A stretch of DNA of 64,000 nt from Amycolatopsis sp. A133 (GCF_031082405.1 NZ_JAVHJU010000057.1:310001-374000); one strand, 5' to 3'. Numbered from the stretch's first letter, positions 51,563 to 60,496 are shown. Notes: generated by a model not told the origin, from the sequence alone. Program-made: numbers and translations.

Positions 51563-52357
51563 GTGGAGCTCGGATTGGGCGGCGCGGTCGCCGTCGTCAC
51601 CGGAGCCAGCCGGGGCATCGGCCTGGCCGTCACCGCCGCTCTCGTCGCCGAGGGCGCGCACGTCGTGGCCGGCGCGCGCGTCCCGGGACCGGACCTGGAA
51701 GCCCTCGTCCGGGCGGGGAAGGCGCACGCACTCGCCGTGGACCTCGGCACCGCCGACGGTCCGGGCCGGCTGGCGGAACTCGCCTTGGCCGAGTTCGGGC
51801 GCATCGACGTCCTGGTCAACAACGTCGGCGCCGTCACCCCGCGGCCGAACGGGTTCCTGCTGGTCACCGACGACGAGTGGACGCGCTCGGTGACGCTGAA
51901 CCTGCTGAGCGCGGTCCGGGCCACGCGGGCCGTGCTGCCGACGATGGTGACCGCGGGCCGGGGCAGCATCGTCACGGTCGCCTCGGTCAACGCGGTCCTG
52001 CCCGACCCCGGCGTCATCGACTACAGCGCGGCGAAGGCGGCGCTGGTCAACTTCACGAAGTCGGTGTCGAAGGAGTTCGGCTCCCGCGGCATCCGCGCCA
52101 ACACGATCAACCCCGGCCCGGTGGCGACGGACCTGTGGCTCGGCGCCGGCGGAGTGGCCGAAACCCTGGCCGCGACCACGGGCGCGAACCCGGACGCGGT
52201 CGCCGGCGAGGCGGCGGCCCACGCCGTGACCGGCCGCTTCACCCGGCCCGCGGAGGTCGCGAACCTGGTGGCGTTCCTGGCGAGCGACCGGGTGGCGGGC
52301 AACATCACCGGCGCCACCTTCGCCATCGACGGCGGCTACGCCGCGGAAACCCACTGA
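51563..52357 (+). CDS. short-chain dehydrogenase/reductase
   Basis: 264 aa from GTG 51563. Classical SDR: VVTGASRGIGLAVTAAL (nucleotide site), NNVGA, VASVNAVLPDPGVIDYSAAKAALVNFTK (Ser-Tyr-Lys), NPGPVATDLWL and the C-terminal GATFAIDGGYAAE of FabG-like enzymes. NAD(P)-dependent ketone/alcohol interconversion; the substrate is unknown. It is transcribed with the alpha/beta hydrolase 3 bp upstream. Confidence 0.9.
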   Translation: MELGLGGAVAVVTGASRGIGLAVTAALVAEGAHVVAGARVPGPDLEALVRAGKAHALAVDLGTADGPGRLAELALAEFGRIDVLVNNVGAVTPRPNGFLLVTDDEWTRSVTLNLLSAVRATRAVLPTMVTAGRGSIVTVASVNAVLPDPGVIDYSAAKAALVNFTKSVSKEFGSRGIRANTINPGPVATDLWLGAGGVAETLAATTGANPDAVAGEAAAHAVTGRFTRPAEVANLVAFLASDRVAGNITGATFAIDGGYAAETH

Positions 52358-52480
52358 TCGGTGCGCAGAATGTCCACAATGGACCGGTTTGTCCCGGGCG
52401 TCTCCACGGAAGGGGGCCTTGGCGAGTAGGCACCCGGCGCGCGGGGTATCTCCGTGCTGACCGTTCAGAAGGGAACCGCC

Positions 52481-52642
52481 ATGGGAATCCTCGTTGCCCT
52501 GCTCGTCATCTGGGCCGTCCTGGTCGTGCTCGGGATCGTCGTCAAGGGGCTGTTCTGGCTGATCATCGTGGGCGCGGTGCTCTTCGTCGCGACCGGGGTG
52601 ATCGGGTTCGTCAAGCGCGAAGCGCTGGGGCGACGGCACTGA
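52481..52642 (+). CDS. small two-span hydrophobic membrane protein
   Basis: 53 aa from ATG 52481 (MGILVALLVIWAVLVVLGIV) with GAAGGG 7 bases upstream. Two hydrophobic helices (about 2-22 and 24-44) joined by KGLFW and a basic tail VKREALGRRH. Very short proteins of this form are common in actinomycetes; function is unknown. Its 3' end overlaps the convergent SDR gene by 32 bp. Confidence 0.65.
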   Translation: MGILVALLVIWAVLVVLGIVVKGLFWLIIVGAVLFVATGVIGFVKREALGRRH

Positions 52643-53351
52643 GCAGGGCGCCGGTGGGGCCGCCGGCGGGCAGGGTCGCCGCCCGGACGATGTCGAGGGC
52701 CGCTTCCGCGGGGGAGCGGTCGCCGGCGTCGTCGCCGCGCTCGGGGTGGGTGGCGACCGAGCCCGGGTCGACCGCGTTGACCAGAATCCCGGTGCCGCGC
52801 AGTTCGGCGGCGAGGGTCGCGGTGAACGCGTTGAGGGCGTACTTGGCCAGCGAATAGCCCGGTGACCGGACGCCTCCGGTCAGGCCGGCCCCGGCGTCGA
52901 TCTGGGCGGCGGCGCCGCTGGAGACGTTGACGATCCGGGCGGCGGGGGCGGCCCGCAGCAACGGCAGGCAGGCCCGCACGAGCGCCCAGGTGCCGAGGAC
53001 GTCCACGTCGTAGGCGGTGCGGGCTTCGGTCAGGTCGGCGTCGAGCAGGGACGTCGTGGCGAAGTCGGGCATGGCGGCGGCGTTGTTCACCAGGACGTCG
53101 AGCCGGCCGGCTCTGGTGCGGAGGAATCCGGCGCAGGCCGAGACGTCGTCCGGAGCGGTGACGTCGAGGCGGACCCCGTCGGCGGAAAGACCTTCGCCGG
53201 CGAGCTGCGCGACCAGTGCGCGTGTCCGGTCGAGGTTGCGTCCGGCGAGGACGACGTGGTGGCCGCGGAGGGCGAGCTCGCGGGCGACGGCGAAGCCGAG
53301 GCCTTGCGGGCGGCTCGCGCCCGTGACGAGCGCGATGGCAGATTCTTTCAT
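52611..53351 (-). CDS. short-chain dehydrogenase, divergent from a MarR regulator
   Basis: 246 aa. LVTGASRPQGLGFAVARELA (GxxxGxG variant with Pro-Gln insert), VNNAAA, VSSGAAAQIDAGAGLTGGVRSPGYSLAKYALN (Ser-Tyr-Lys) and NAVDPGSVATHPERGDD. This resembles carbonyl-reductase-like SDRs. The 64 bp region upstream contains a TGTAGG-n5-CCTACA operator shared with the MarR gene, so it is probably derepressed by a ligand of MarR. Confidence 0.9.
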   Translation of the reverse strand: MKESAIALVTGASRPQGLGFAVARELALRGHHVVLAGRNLDRTRALVAQLAGEGLSADGVRLDVTAPDDVSACAGFLRTRAGRLDVLVNNAAAMPDFATTSLLDADLTEARTAYDVDVLGTWALVRACLPLLRAAPAARIVNVSSGAAAQIDAGAGLTGGVRSPGYSLAKYALNAFTATLAAELRGTGILVNAVDPGSVATHPERGDDAGDRSPAEAALDIVRAATLPAGGPTGALLSAVAPALRA

Positions 53352-53360
53352 GATTCATAC

Positions 53361-53377
53361 TGTAGGGAACGCCTACA
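53361..53377. promoter_or_regulatory. MarR-type operator between SDR and MarR genes
   Basis: TGTAGG-GAACG-CCTACA is a perfect 6-5-6 inverted repeat directly upstream of the SDR start and 39 bp before the MarR start. Its size and place fit a MarR dimer site controlling both genes. Confidence 0.7.
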
Positions 53378-53415
53378 ATTGAAGCAACCCGCAGTCCGTC
53401 GCTAGGATCGCGGGC

Positions 53416-53865
53416 ATGGCCGCTTCCCCGTCCGACCGTCCCCGGGCGCTGCTGCGCTGGCCCACCTACGTGATGGGGCAGCTGCACCGCAGCGGTGTCG
53501 GCCGGATCGACGCGGCGCTGGCCGGGCGCGGGGTCGCCCTGCGCGACTACTACGTCCTGGTCTGCATCGGCGAGTACGGACCGCTGGCCCAGCAGCGCGT
53601 CGCCGACCGGCTCGGCCTGGACCGCAGCGACCTGGTCAAGGTGCTCGACCGGCTCGAGGCCGCGGGCTGGGTGTCGCGGGAGCGCGACACCGAGGACCGC
53701 CGCCGGCACGTGCTGACCCTCACCGAGGACGGCCGCGCCACGGTCGGCACGGTCGAGGAGGTTTCGGCCGCGGTCACCGGCGAGCTGCTCGCCCGGCTGA
53801 CCCCACGCGAGCAGGACACCCTGCACCGGCTGCTGCTCAAGGCCTTCGGGGAACCGTCCGCCTGA
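53416..53865 (+). CDS. MarR-family transcriptional regulator
   Basis: 149 aa. Winged helix: LRDYYVLVCIGEYGPLAQQRVADRLGLDRSDLVKVLDRLEAAGWVSRERDTEDRRRHVLTLTEDGR (about 36-105), flanked by dimerisation helices at both ends, as in all MarR proteins. It is divergent from the SDR gene with a dyad between them, so it should repress that gene and itself. Confidence 0.93.
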   Translation: MAASPSDRPRALLRWPTYVMGQLHRSGVGRIDAALAGRGVALRDYYVLVCIGEYGPLAQQRVADRLGLDRSDLVKVLDRLEAAGWVSRERDTEDRRRHVLTLTEDGRATVGTVEEVSAAVTGELLARLTPREQDTLHRLLLKAFGEPSA

Positions 53866-54055
53866 CGCCGAAGCGGAGGCAGATTGCCGCTTCACCGCCC
53901 CTGTGCCCGGCCGGGCCGGCGACATCGGAGCTGGTCAGCGGCGTGAACGCGCCGTCCGGGCCCACGAGTGCCGACCCTCGAAGCCGCTGTCCGCCCGCGG
54001 CGAAGCCCGCCGGAACCACCGGCACCGGCGGCCCGGCGCTGGCAGAATCGGACAG

Positions 54056-57000
54056 GTGGACACCGGCAGGGGAGGCCATCCGCACACCGATCACGCCGTC
54101 CCGGCGGCGGGGTCCGAACCGTTCTCGGCGCTGCTGCGGCGGCGTCGCGCCGAGCTGGGCATCACGCAGGCCGAACTCGCGCGGCGGGCCGGCGTCAGCG
54201 TTCGGGCCGTGCGCTACCTCGAACAGGGCCGGACGCGGAACCCGCGGAAGGCTTCGCTCCGGCAGCTGGTCGCCGCGCTCGAACCGGGGCCGGGGGAGCC
54301 GGCCGAGGCCGCCACGCGGGTCGGTGTTCTCGGGCCGCTGCTCGTCGAGGCCCGTGGTGCCCAGCAGCACCCCGGGGACACCCGGTGGGCGCGGCTGCTC
54401 GGCCTGCTGGCCCTGCAGCCGAACCGGCCGGTCGCCGTGGACGACATCGTCGACGTTCTCTGGAACGGCCGGCCGCCTCGCTCGCACCTCGACCTGATCG
54501 GCAGCTCCGTGCGCCGGGTGCGCGCGCTGCTGCACCCGCACTTGCGACTGGCGGCCACCGGGCGCGGCGGCTACCGGCTCGAGGGCGGGCCCGACCAGCT
54601 CGACGTCCTCCGCTTCGACGCCCGGCTCGACGAAGCCAGCGCCGCGAAGGCGGCCGAAGACCGCGAGGGTGTCTTCCGCGCGCTGGGGGAGGCGATGGCC
54701 TGCTGGCGCGGGCCGGTGCTGGCCGGCCACGACGTCCTGCACCACCACGCCGCCGTGGCCGCGCTTTCGCGGCGGCGGCTGTCGGCCGCGCTCGCCCACG
54801 CCGACGCGGGGATCTCGCTCGGCCGGCACGAAGAGGTCGTCGCGCAGCTGGAGAGCATGCGCGAGGCCGAACCGATGCACGAAGGGCTGCACGCCCGGCT
54901 CATGGTCGCCCTGGCCGGCAGCGGCAGGCAGGCCGCCGCGCTCGCGCTGTTCGACGACCTGCACGCGCGGCTGACGACCGAACTCGGCATCGAACCCGGG
55001 CCGGAGATCCGCGCGGCCCGGCTGCACGTCCTGCGCCAGGAGGTGCCGGCCGCGGCCCGGCCGTTCGGCAGCAGCAGCAACTTCCTCCCGCGCGACGTCG
55101 AGCACTTCGTCGGCCGCGTGGGCGAGACCGTCCGGCTTATCGGGGCCGCCGGCCGGGCCGCGGTGTACGGCATCTGCGGGATGGCGGGGGTCGGCAAGAC
55201 CGCGCTGGCCGTCCACCTCGGCTACCGCTTCGCCGACCGGTTCCCGGACGGGCAGCTGTTCGCCGACCTGCACGCCCACGGCCCGGACGGCCCGCTGGCG
55301 CCCGAGGCCGCGCTGGACTCGCTGCTGCGCCAGCTCGGCGTGGACGGGGCCCGGATTCCCGAGCAGCTCGACCAGCGCGCCGCGCTCTGGCGGTCCCTGC
55401 TGGTGGGCCGCAACGCGCTGGTGGTGCTCGACGACGCGGCCGACGCCGCCCAGGTCCGGCCGCTGCTGCCCGGCGGCCCGGGCTCGCTCGTGCTGATCAC
55501 CAGCCGGGGCCGGCTGACCAGCATCGACGCCGTCACCACGCTGTCGCTGGACGTCCTGGCCCCGGCCGAAGCCGCGCAGCTGCTCACCCGGGTCGCCGGT
55601 GCGGAGCGCACCGGGCGGGATCCGGCGCTCGGCGAGCTCGCGCGGCTGTGCGGCTACCTGCCGCTGGCGCTGCGCATCGCCGCCGCCCGGCTGCGCGATC
55701 GTCCGATGTGGACGGTGAAGCACCTGGCCGGCCTGCTGTGCGACGAGCACCGGCGGCTGGCCGAGCTGAGCACCGGAGACCGCAGCGTCGGTGCGGCGTT
55801 CACCCTCTCCTACCGCCAGCTCACCGCACCGCAGCAGCGGCTGTTCCGGTTGCTCGGCGAATTCCCGGGCACCGACGTCGACGCCTTCGCCGCCGCGGCG
55901 ATCGCCGGCCGGGACCTGCGCGAGACCGAGTCGCTGCTCGAGGAACTCGTCGACGTCCACCTGCTGGCCCAGCCCGCGCTCGGGCGCTACCGGTTCCACG
56001 ACCTCATCCGCGATCACGCCCGCGCCACCGGCCTCGCCGGCCCCGCCGAGCCCCGGGAAGCGGCGGCGAACCGGATGTTCGACTACTACCTGCACGTCGC
56101 GGGGCGAGCGGCCGACGTGCTGGAGCCGACGAGGAAACGGTTCCCGCCGGCCGGATCGCCGCCGTCGTGCGGACCGCGCTTCGGCACCGAAGCCGAGGCA
56201 CTCGCCTGGCTGGAGGCCGAGCGCGCGAACCTCGCCGCGGTCGCCGCGGCGGCCGCGCGGGACCGGCCGCGGCACTGCTGGCAGCTGGTCCAGACGTTGT
56301 GGCGGTTCTACTTCGTCCGCGGGCACGTGCACGACTGGATCCGGACCCACCGGCTCGCCCTGCGCGTGGTCCGGACGCTGGACGAGCCGGTCGCGGAGGC
56401 GGAGCTGCGCAAGAACCTGGGGCTCGCCCACTGGCGCAGCGGCGACTTCGCGGAGGCGGTCGGCCAGCACCACCGCGCCCTCGCGCTCGACCTCGCGAAC
56501 GGCGACGGCTGGGGCCAGGCCAAGACCCACAACCACCTCGGCTTCATCCACGCCCGCGGCGGCAGCCACGGCGAAGCGCTGGCCCACCACCGCCGCGCGG
56601 TCCGGCTGTACCGCGCGGCCGGCGACCGGTGCGGCGAAGCCCGCGCGCTCGTCGGCCTCGGCGACCTGCACCACCACGCCGGCCGCCGGGCCGAGAGCGC
56701 CGCGGACTTCCGCCGGGGACTGGCCCTCGCCCGCGAGGCGGGCGACCGCTGGGGCGAGGCGCTCGCCGCCATCGGGCTCGGCTTTTCGGCCTCGCCCCGG
56801 CACGCCCGGCACCACCTCGAACACGGCCTGGCGTACGCCAGGGCCGCGGGGGACCGCTGGGGCGAAAGCATGGCGTTGACCGGCCTCGGCATCATCCGCC
56901 ACGCCCACGGCGACCTGCCGGAGGCGACGAACTGCCTCCGCCAGGCCGTCGCCCTGGCCCAGGAGGCCGGCGACCGGTGGTGGGAACGCATCGCCACCAC

Positions 57001-57172
57001 CGCGCTGGGCCGGGTGCACACCGCCCTCGGCCACCACACCGAGGCGGCGGCCCACCACGAACGAGCGGTGGAGCTGGCTCGCGGTCTGGAGGACGAGGTC
57101 GCGGAGGCCGACGCGTTGGCCGCGCTGGCGGAAACTTCGGGTGCCCGCCGGCGGGTCGACGCTCAGGTTTGA
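54056..57172 (+). CDS. XRE-SARP-NB-ARC-TPR regulator (AfsR-like)
   Basis: 1038 aa from GTG 54056; no strong ribosome site. Domains: XRE helix-turn-helix (about 20-75, LGITQAELARRAGVSVRAVRYLEQG), OmpR-type DNA-binding region and BTAD (about 85-330, VDDIVDVLWNGRPP), NB-ARC ATPase (Walker A GMAGVGKTALAV about 375, Walker B ALVVLDDAAD about 455, GxP-like CGYLPLALRIAA), then TPR repeats (about 770-1020, many AGDRWGE units). AfsR-like proteins switch on secondary metabolism; the extra N-terminal XRE domain is less usual. The ketosynthase/decarboxylase operon 215 bp downstream is a plausible target. Confidence 0.9.
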   Translation: MDTGRGGHPHTDHAVPAAGSEPFSALLRRRRAELGITQAELARRAGVSVRAVRYLEQGRTRNPRKASLRQLVAALEPGPGEPAEAATRVGVLGPLLVEARGAQQHPGDTRWARLLGLLALQPNRPVAVDDIVDVLWNGRPPRSHLDLIGSSVRRVRALLHPHLRLAATGRGGYRLEGGPDQLDVLRFDARLDEASAAKAAEDREGVFRALGEAMACWRGPVLAGHDVLHHHAAVAALSRRRLSAALAHADAGISLGRHEEVVAQLESMREAEPMHEGLHARLMVALAGSGRQAAALALFDDLHARLTTELGIEPGPEIRAARLHVLRQEVPAAARPFGSSSNFLPRDVEHFVGRVGETVRLIGAAGRAAVYGICGMAGVGKTALAVHLGYRFADRFPDGQLFADLHAHGPDGPLAPEAALDSLLRQLGVDGARIPEQLDQRAALWRSLLVGRNALVVLDDAADAAQVRPLLPGGPGSLVLITSRGRLTSIDAVTTLSLDVLAPAEAAQLLTRVAGAERTGRDPALGELARLCGYLPLALRIAAARLRDRPMWTVKHLAGLLCDEHRRLAELSTGDRSVGAAFTLSYRQLTAPQQRLFRLLGEFPGTDVDAFAAAAIAGRDLRETESLLEELVDVHLLAQPALGRYRFHDLIRDHARATGLAGPAEPREAAANRMFDYYLHVAGRAADVLEPTRKRFPPAGSPPSCGPRFGTEAEALAWLEAERANLAAVAAAAARDRPRHCWQLVQTLWRFYFVRGHVHDWIRTHRLALRVVRTLDEPVAEAELRKNLGLAHWRSGDFAEAVGQHHRALALDLANGDGWGQAKTHNHLGFIHARGGSHGEALAHHRRAVRLYRAAGDRCGEARALVGLGDLHHHAGRRAESAADFRRGLALAREAGDRWGEALAAIGLGFSASPRHARHHLEHGLAYARAAGDRWGESMALTGLGIIRHAHGDLPEATNCLRQAVALAQEAGDRWWERIATTALGRVHTALGHHTEAAAHHERAVELARGLEDEVAEADALAALAETSGARRRVDAQV

Positions 57173-57269
57173 GGGTGTGGGCCGGCCCGCGGAAGCTGAC
57201 GCGCCAGCGGAGACTCCGGGTGCCCGTCGGCGGGTCGTCGCTCGGGTGAGGGTGTGGGCCGGCCCGCGG
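57131..57269. repeat. imperfect tandem duplication of about 60 bp at the SARP stop
   Basis: 57131-57192 and 57210-57269 are near-identical. The first copy encodes the last residues and stop of the SARP gene; the second is non-coding, 18 bp downstream. The rest of the 57173-57387 gap shows no gene. Confidence 0.85.
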
Positions 57270-57387
57270 GTTCCGGAACGGCCCCCCAGGCCGGGTCAGC
57301 AGGTCGTCAGTGCCCCGTCAGCGTGCGCCGCAATCCTTCTCCGGGACCGGGAACCGGTGGCGAACCCCGATGGGAGTTGATGGCGCG

Positions 57388-58314
57388 ATGACCTCGCTGG
57401 TGGCGGTGTCGACCTACGTGCCGACGACCGTTTCGATCGAGTCGCTGCAGGAGGAGCTGGCCCTCTCGGCGACGCAGGTGCGCCGCTTCCGCCGGATGTA
57501 CGGCCTGTCCGAGGTCTGCCGGTCGAGCGAGTCCGAAGCGGACATGGTGCTGGGCGCCGTCAGCAAGCTCGATTCCCTCGTCGGGCAGGAAGAGCGCGTC
57601 CGCTACGTCGTCCGCGCCAAGACCATGCCCGGCGCGAACCCCTACCCCGTCGATCCCATGGTCGACGTGCGGGAGACGCTCGGGCTCGGCCACGCGACCC
57701 TGTTCACCCTCACCGACCACGCCTGCGCCTCCGGGCTGCTCGCGGTCGACCTGTGCGGCACGCTGCTGGCCGCCGACGGTGATCCCGACGCGCTCGCGCT
57801 GATCCTCACCGGCGAAAAGGCGTTCACCCATTCCGCGCAGGTCATCCCCGACGTCGCGATCATGGGGGAGGCCACGGCGGCCGTCCTCGTCGGACCGGGC
57901 GACGAGCAGGACACCCTGCTCGGCTACGCCACCGCCACGCTCGGCGGCCCGGGCGGCGAAGTCATCCTCGACGACGAGCAGGCCGCGCAGTTCCGGCAGA
58001 TCTACCCCGGTACGGTCGCGGACGTCGCGCGCGAGGCCGTCGCGGCGGCCGGGCTGACCGTCGACGACATCGACCTCGTGCTGCCGCACAACGTCAACAA
58101 GATCTCCTGGGTCCGCGCGAGCGGCGCGCTGGGCATCCCGCGCGCCAAGATCTTCCTCGACAACGTCGGGACGACCGGGCACTGCTTCTGCGCCGACCCT
58201 TTTCTCAACTACCACACCGCGAACGGTCTGGGGCTGCTGGCACCCGGGGCGTACTACCTGATGATCTCCGTCGGCCTGGGGTCGACGTTCTCCGCCATGG
58301 TCTTCCGGAAATGA
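57388..58314 (+). CDS. KAS III-like enzyme with altered catalytic triad
   Basis: 308 aa from ATG 57388 (GGGAG 11 bases upstream; ATG 57370 is an alternative). Thiolase fold with Cys in LTDHACASGLLAVDLCG (about 114) and His in VLPHNVNKISWVRASG. The third position, Asn in GN(T/S) of FabH, is replaced here in NVGTTGHCFCADPFLNYH. That suggests acyl transfer or an unusual condensation rather than normal FabH chemistry. It is the first gene of a three-gene operon with a PLP decarboxylase 10 bp downstream. Confidence 0.82.
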   Translation: MTSLVAVSTYVPTTVSIESLQEELALSATQVRRFRRMYGLSEVCRSSESEADMVLGAVSKLDSLVGQEERVRYVVRAKTMPGANPYPVDPMVDVRETLGLGHATLFTLTDHACASGLLAVDLCGTLLAADGDPDALALILTGEKAFTHSAQVIPDVAIMGEATAAVLVGPGDEQDTLLGYATATLGGPGGEVILDDEQAAQFRQIYPGTVADVAREAVAAAGLTVDDIDLVLPHNVNKISWVRASGALGIPRAKIFLDNVGTTGHCFCADPFLNYHTANGLGLLAPGAYYLMISVGLGSTFSAMVFRK

Positions 58315-58324
58315 GGAGCGCTGC

Positions 58325-59620
58325 ATGAGTGTCGAATTCGAAATCCAGGGGATCGGCATCGCCGAACTCGCGGAGCGTCACGGCACCCCGCTCTTCGTCT
58401 ACGACGGGAACGAGCTGGGTGACCGGCTGACCGGGCTGCGGGAGAAGTTCCACCCGCGGCTGGAGATCTTCTACTCGCTGAAGTCCAATCCGAACATCTC
58501 CGTCTGCGCGCTGCTGCACGCGCACGGCGCGCGGGCCGAGGTGTCGTCGATGGCCGAGCTGATCACCGCCCGGCGGGCCGGCGTCGCCGGCGAGGACATC
58601 ATCTTCCTCGGCCCCGGCAAGAGCGCCGCGGAACTGGCCGCCTGCCTGGACGAAGGCGTCTACACCGTCGTCTGCGAGTCGTTCGGCGAGCTCCGGCTCC
58701 TCGACGACCTCGCGCGGGACCGGGGCGTCGAAGCGCGGGTCGCGCTGCGCGTGAACCCGAGCTTCGCGGTCAAGGGCTCGGGCCTCACCATGGGCGGCAA
58801 GCCGCGCCAGTTCGGCATCGACGAAGAGCAGCTGCTCGCGTCGGACGGCCTCGTGGACCGGCACCCGCACCTGCGGCTGATGGGCGTGCAGGTCTACATG
58901 GGAACGCGGATCCTCGACGAGGAGCCGATCGTCGAGAACACGCGGCGCATCTTCGAACTCGCCGAGCGCGTCTCGCGCCGGATCGGGTTCCCGCTCGAGA
59001 TGGTCGACGTCGGCGGCGGCCTCGGGGTCGCCTACTTCGACGGCGAGAAGGACCTCGACGCCGACCTGCTCGCCTCGATGCTCAACCCGGTGATCGACGA
59101 GTTCGCGCAGCGGCACCCCGCGACGCGGCTCGTCATGGAACTCGGCCGGTACCTGGCCGCCACCGCCGGGACCTACGTCGTGCGCGTCCGCTACACCAAG
59201 ACGTCGCTGGGGCAGAACTTCGCCGTCGCCGACGGCGGCACCAACCACCACATGGCGGCCGTCGGCATCGGGTCCTACGTCAAGCGCGACTTCCCGGTCC
59301 GGCTGCTCAACCGCATCGACGAGCCCGCCACCGAAATCTGGCAGGTGACCGGGCCGCTGTGCACGCCCAACGACGTGCTCGCCAAGAAGGCCGCCCTGCC
59401 GTCGGTCCGCGCCGGCGACCTGATCGGCGTCACGCGCTCCGGGGCCTACGGCCCGACGGCGTCGCCCGTGCTGTTCCTCAGCCACGGCTACCCGGCCGAG
59501 GTCATCGTCCACGGTGGACGCGACTACCGCGTCAGCGAGCGGGACGAGCCCGCGGACCTGCTGCGCCGCCAGCACCTGCACGAGTTCGCCCCGCCGCTGG
59601 CCGTGGGCGCGGAGCGCTGA
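58325..59620 (+). CDS. fold-type III PLP decarboxylase (BtrK-like)
   Basis: 431 aa, ATG with GAGGAG upstream. EIFYSLKSNPN holds the PLP lysine (about 57); the alanine-racemase-like barrel runs to about 280 (VDVGGGLGVAYFDGE binds phosphate), then a C-terminal beta domain with VTGPLCTPNDVLA and SGAYGPTASPVLF. GSGLTMGGKPRQFGID is typical of the BtrK/exosortase-associated branch of the ornithine/diaminopimelate decarboxylase family; BtrK itself decarboxylates a glutamyl group on an ACP. The substrate may therefore be a carrier-bound amino acid (inference). Confidence 0.88.
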   Translation: MSVEFEIQGIGIAELAERHGTPLFVYDGNELGDRLTGLREKFHPRLEIFYSLKSNPNISVCALLHAHGARAEVSSMAELITARRAGVAGEDIIFLGPGKSAAELAACLDEGVYTVVCESFGELRLLDDLARDRGVEARVALRVNPSFAVKGSGLTMGGKPRQFGIDEEQLLASDGLVDRHPHLRLMGVQVYMGTRILDEEPIVENTRRIFELAERVSRRIGFPLEMVDVGGGLGVAYFDGEKDLDADLLASMLNPVIDEFAQRHPATRLVMELGRYLAATAGTYVVRVRYTKTSLGQNFAVADGGTNHHMAAVGIGSYVKRDFPVRLLNRIDEPATEIWQVTGPLCTPNDVLAKKAALPSVRAGDLIGVTRSGAYGPTASPVLFLSHGYPAEVIVHGGRDYRVSERDEPADLLRRQHLHEFAPPLAVGAER

Positions 59621-59623
59621 ACG

Positions 59624-60445
59624 ATGTACCGTGCCGCCGCGATTCCCCTTGCCACCGCGCCGTTGCCGGGTCTGCAGCCGTTGCCGCTGCGCCTGGCGCT
59701 GGCCATCCGGCGTGAATTCGGCCCGGGCGACCGGGAAATCGACGTCCCCGAGCTGCACCGGTACTTCGCCGACCTCAGCCGCGGGCACGAGATCGGTTTC
59801 CGGCCTTCCCGGGTGACGCGGGCGCGCGGCAACCCGTTTCTGGCGATGGCTCGCGAGCTGCTCGCCGGGCAGCTGTCCGGCGAGCGGATCGACCTCGCGA
59901 TCGTCGCCCACGCGGCGCCCGAGTTCGACCCGCGGCTGTCGGCGCCGGTGAACCTCACCGCGGTGCTGCCCGGCGGGCCGCTCGGGTTTTCCGTGTCCGG
60001 GCAGGGCGGCCTGGCCCCGTTCAGCGCACTGAAGATCGCCGGTTCCTACGTGCGGCGCCACGGTTTCCGGCGCGTGCTGGTCCTGATCACGGACCAGGGC
60101 GTCACCCCGTACGACACGCCGGAGCGCATCGGTGACGCCGCAACGGCTCTGCTGTTCGAAGCCGGCGGCGGCCGGGCGGTCAGCGTCGGTTACCTCCCCG
60201 ACGTGGCACCGGACGCCGTGCCGGCCACCGTGGCCGGGTTCGGGTCACCGGACACCGTCGTCATCGGCAGCGGGCTCGCCCGCACCGGTTCCCGGCCGGG
60301 CGCGATCGTGGCCCCGGCGGGGTTCCCGTGCACAGGGCTGTGGGCACCGCTCGCGGACGGCACGGCGACCGGCGCCGTCCTGCTGGCCGACTACGACCCG
60401 CGCCACCGCGCGCTGGGCGTCTGCGTGGTCGCCGAGTCCGACTGA
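59624..60445 (+). CDS. ketosynthase-like protein lacking the catalytic cysteine
   Basis: 273 aa, ATG 3 bp after the decarboxylase stop. RIDLAIVAHAAPEFDPRLSAPVNLT, GPLGFSVSGQGGLAPFSALKIAGSYV and HGFRRVLVLITDQGV trace the first thiolase half of KAS III proteins. The elbow that should hold Cys reads SVSGQGG, and no His/Asn partners follow in their usual contexts. The protein is about 60 aa short of a normal KAS III. It may be a non-catalytic partner of the 57388 enzyme, analogous to a chain-length factor. The family call rests on pattern similarity only. Confidence 0.6.
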   Translation: MYRAAAIPLATAPLPGLQPLPLRLALAIRREFGPGDREIDVPELHRYFADLSRGHEIGFRPSRVTRARGNPFLAMARELLAGQLSGERIDLAIVAHAAPEFDPRLSAPVNLTAVLPGGPLGFSVSGQGGLAPFSALKIAGSYVRRHGFRRVLVLITDQGVTPYDTPERIGDAATALLFEAGGGRAVSVGYLPDVAPDAVPATVAGFGSPDTVVIGSGLARTGSRPGAIVAPAGFPCTGLWAPLADGTATGAVLLADYDPRHRALGVCVVAESD

Positions 60446-60496
60446 CGCGGCCCTATGATGGTCGTCGTGGTCGGGCTCGAAGCGGGGGACGGACAA

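Noticed and set aside
49433..52639. 1068-codon minus-strand frame over LysR, hydrolase and SDR genes
   Set aside because: No motif and no start site; the true genes are in other frames.
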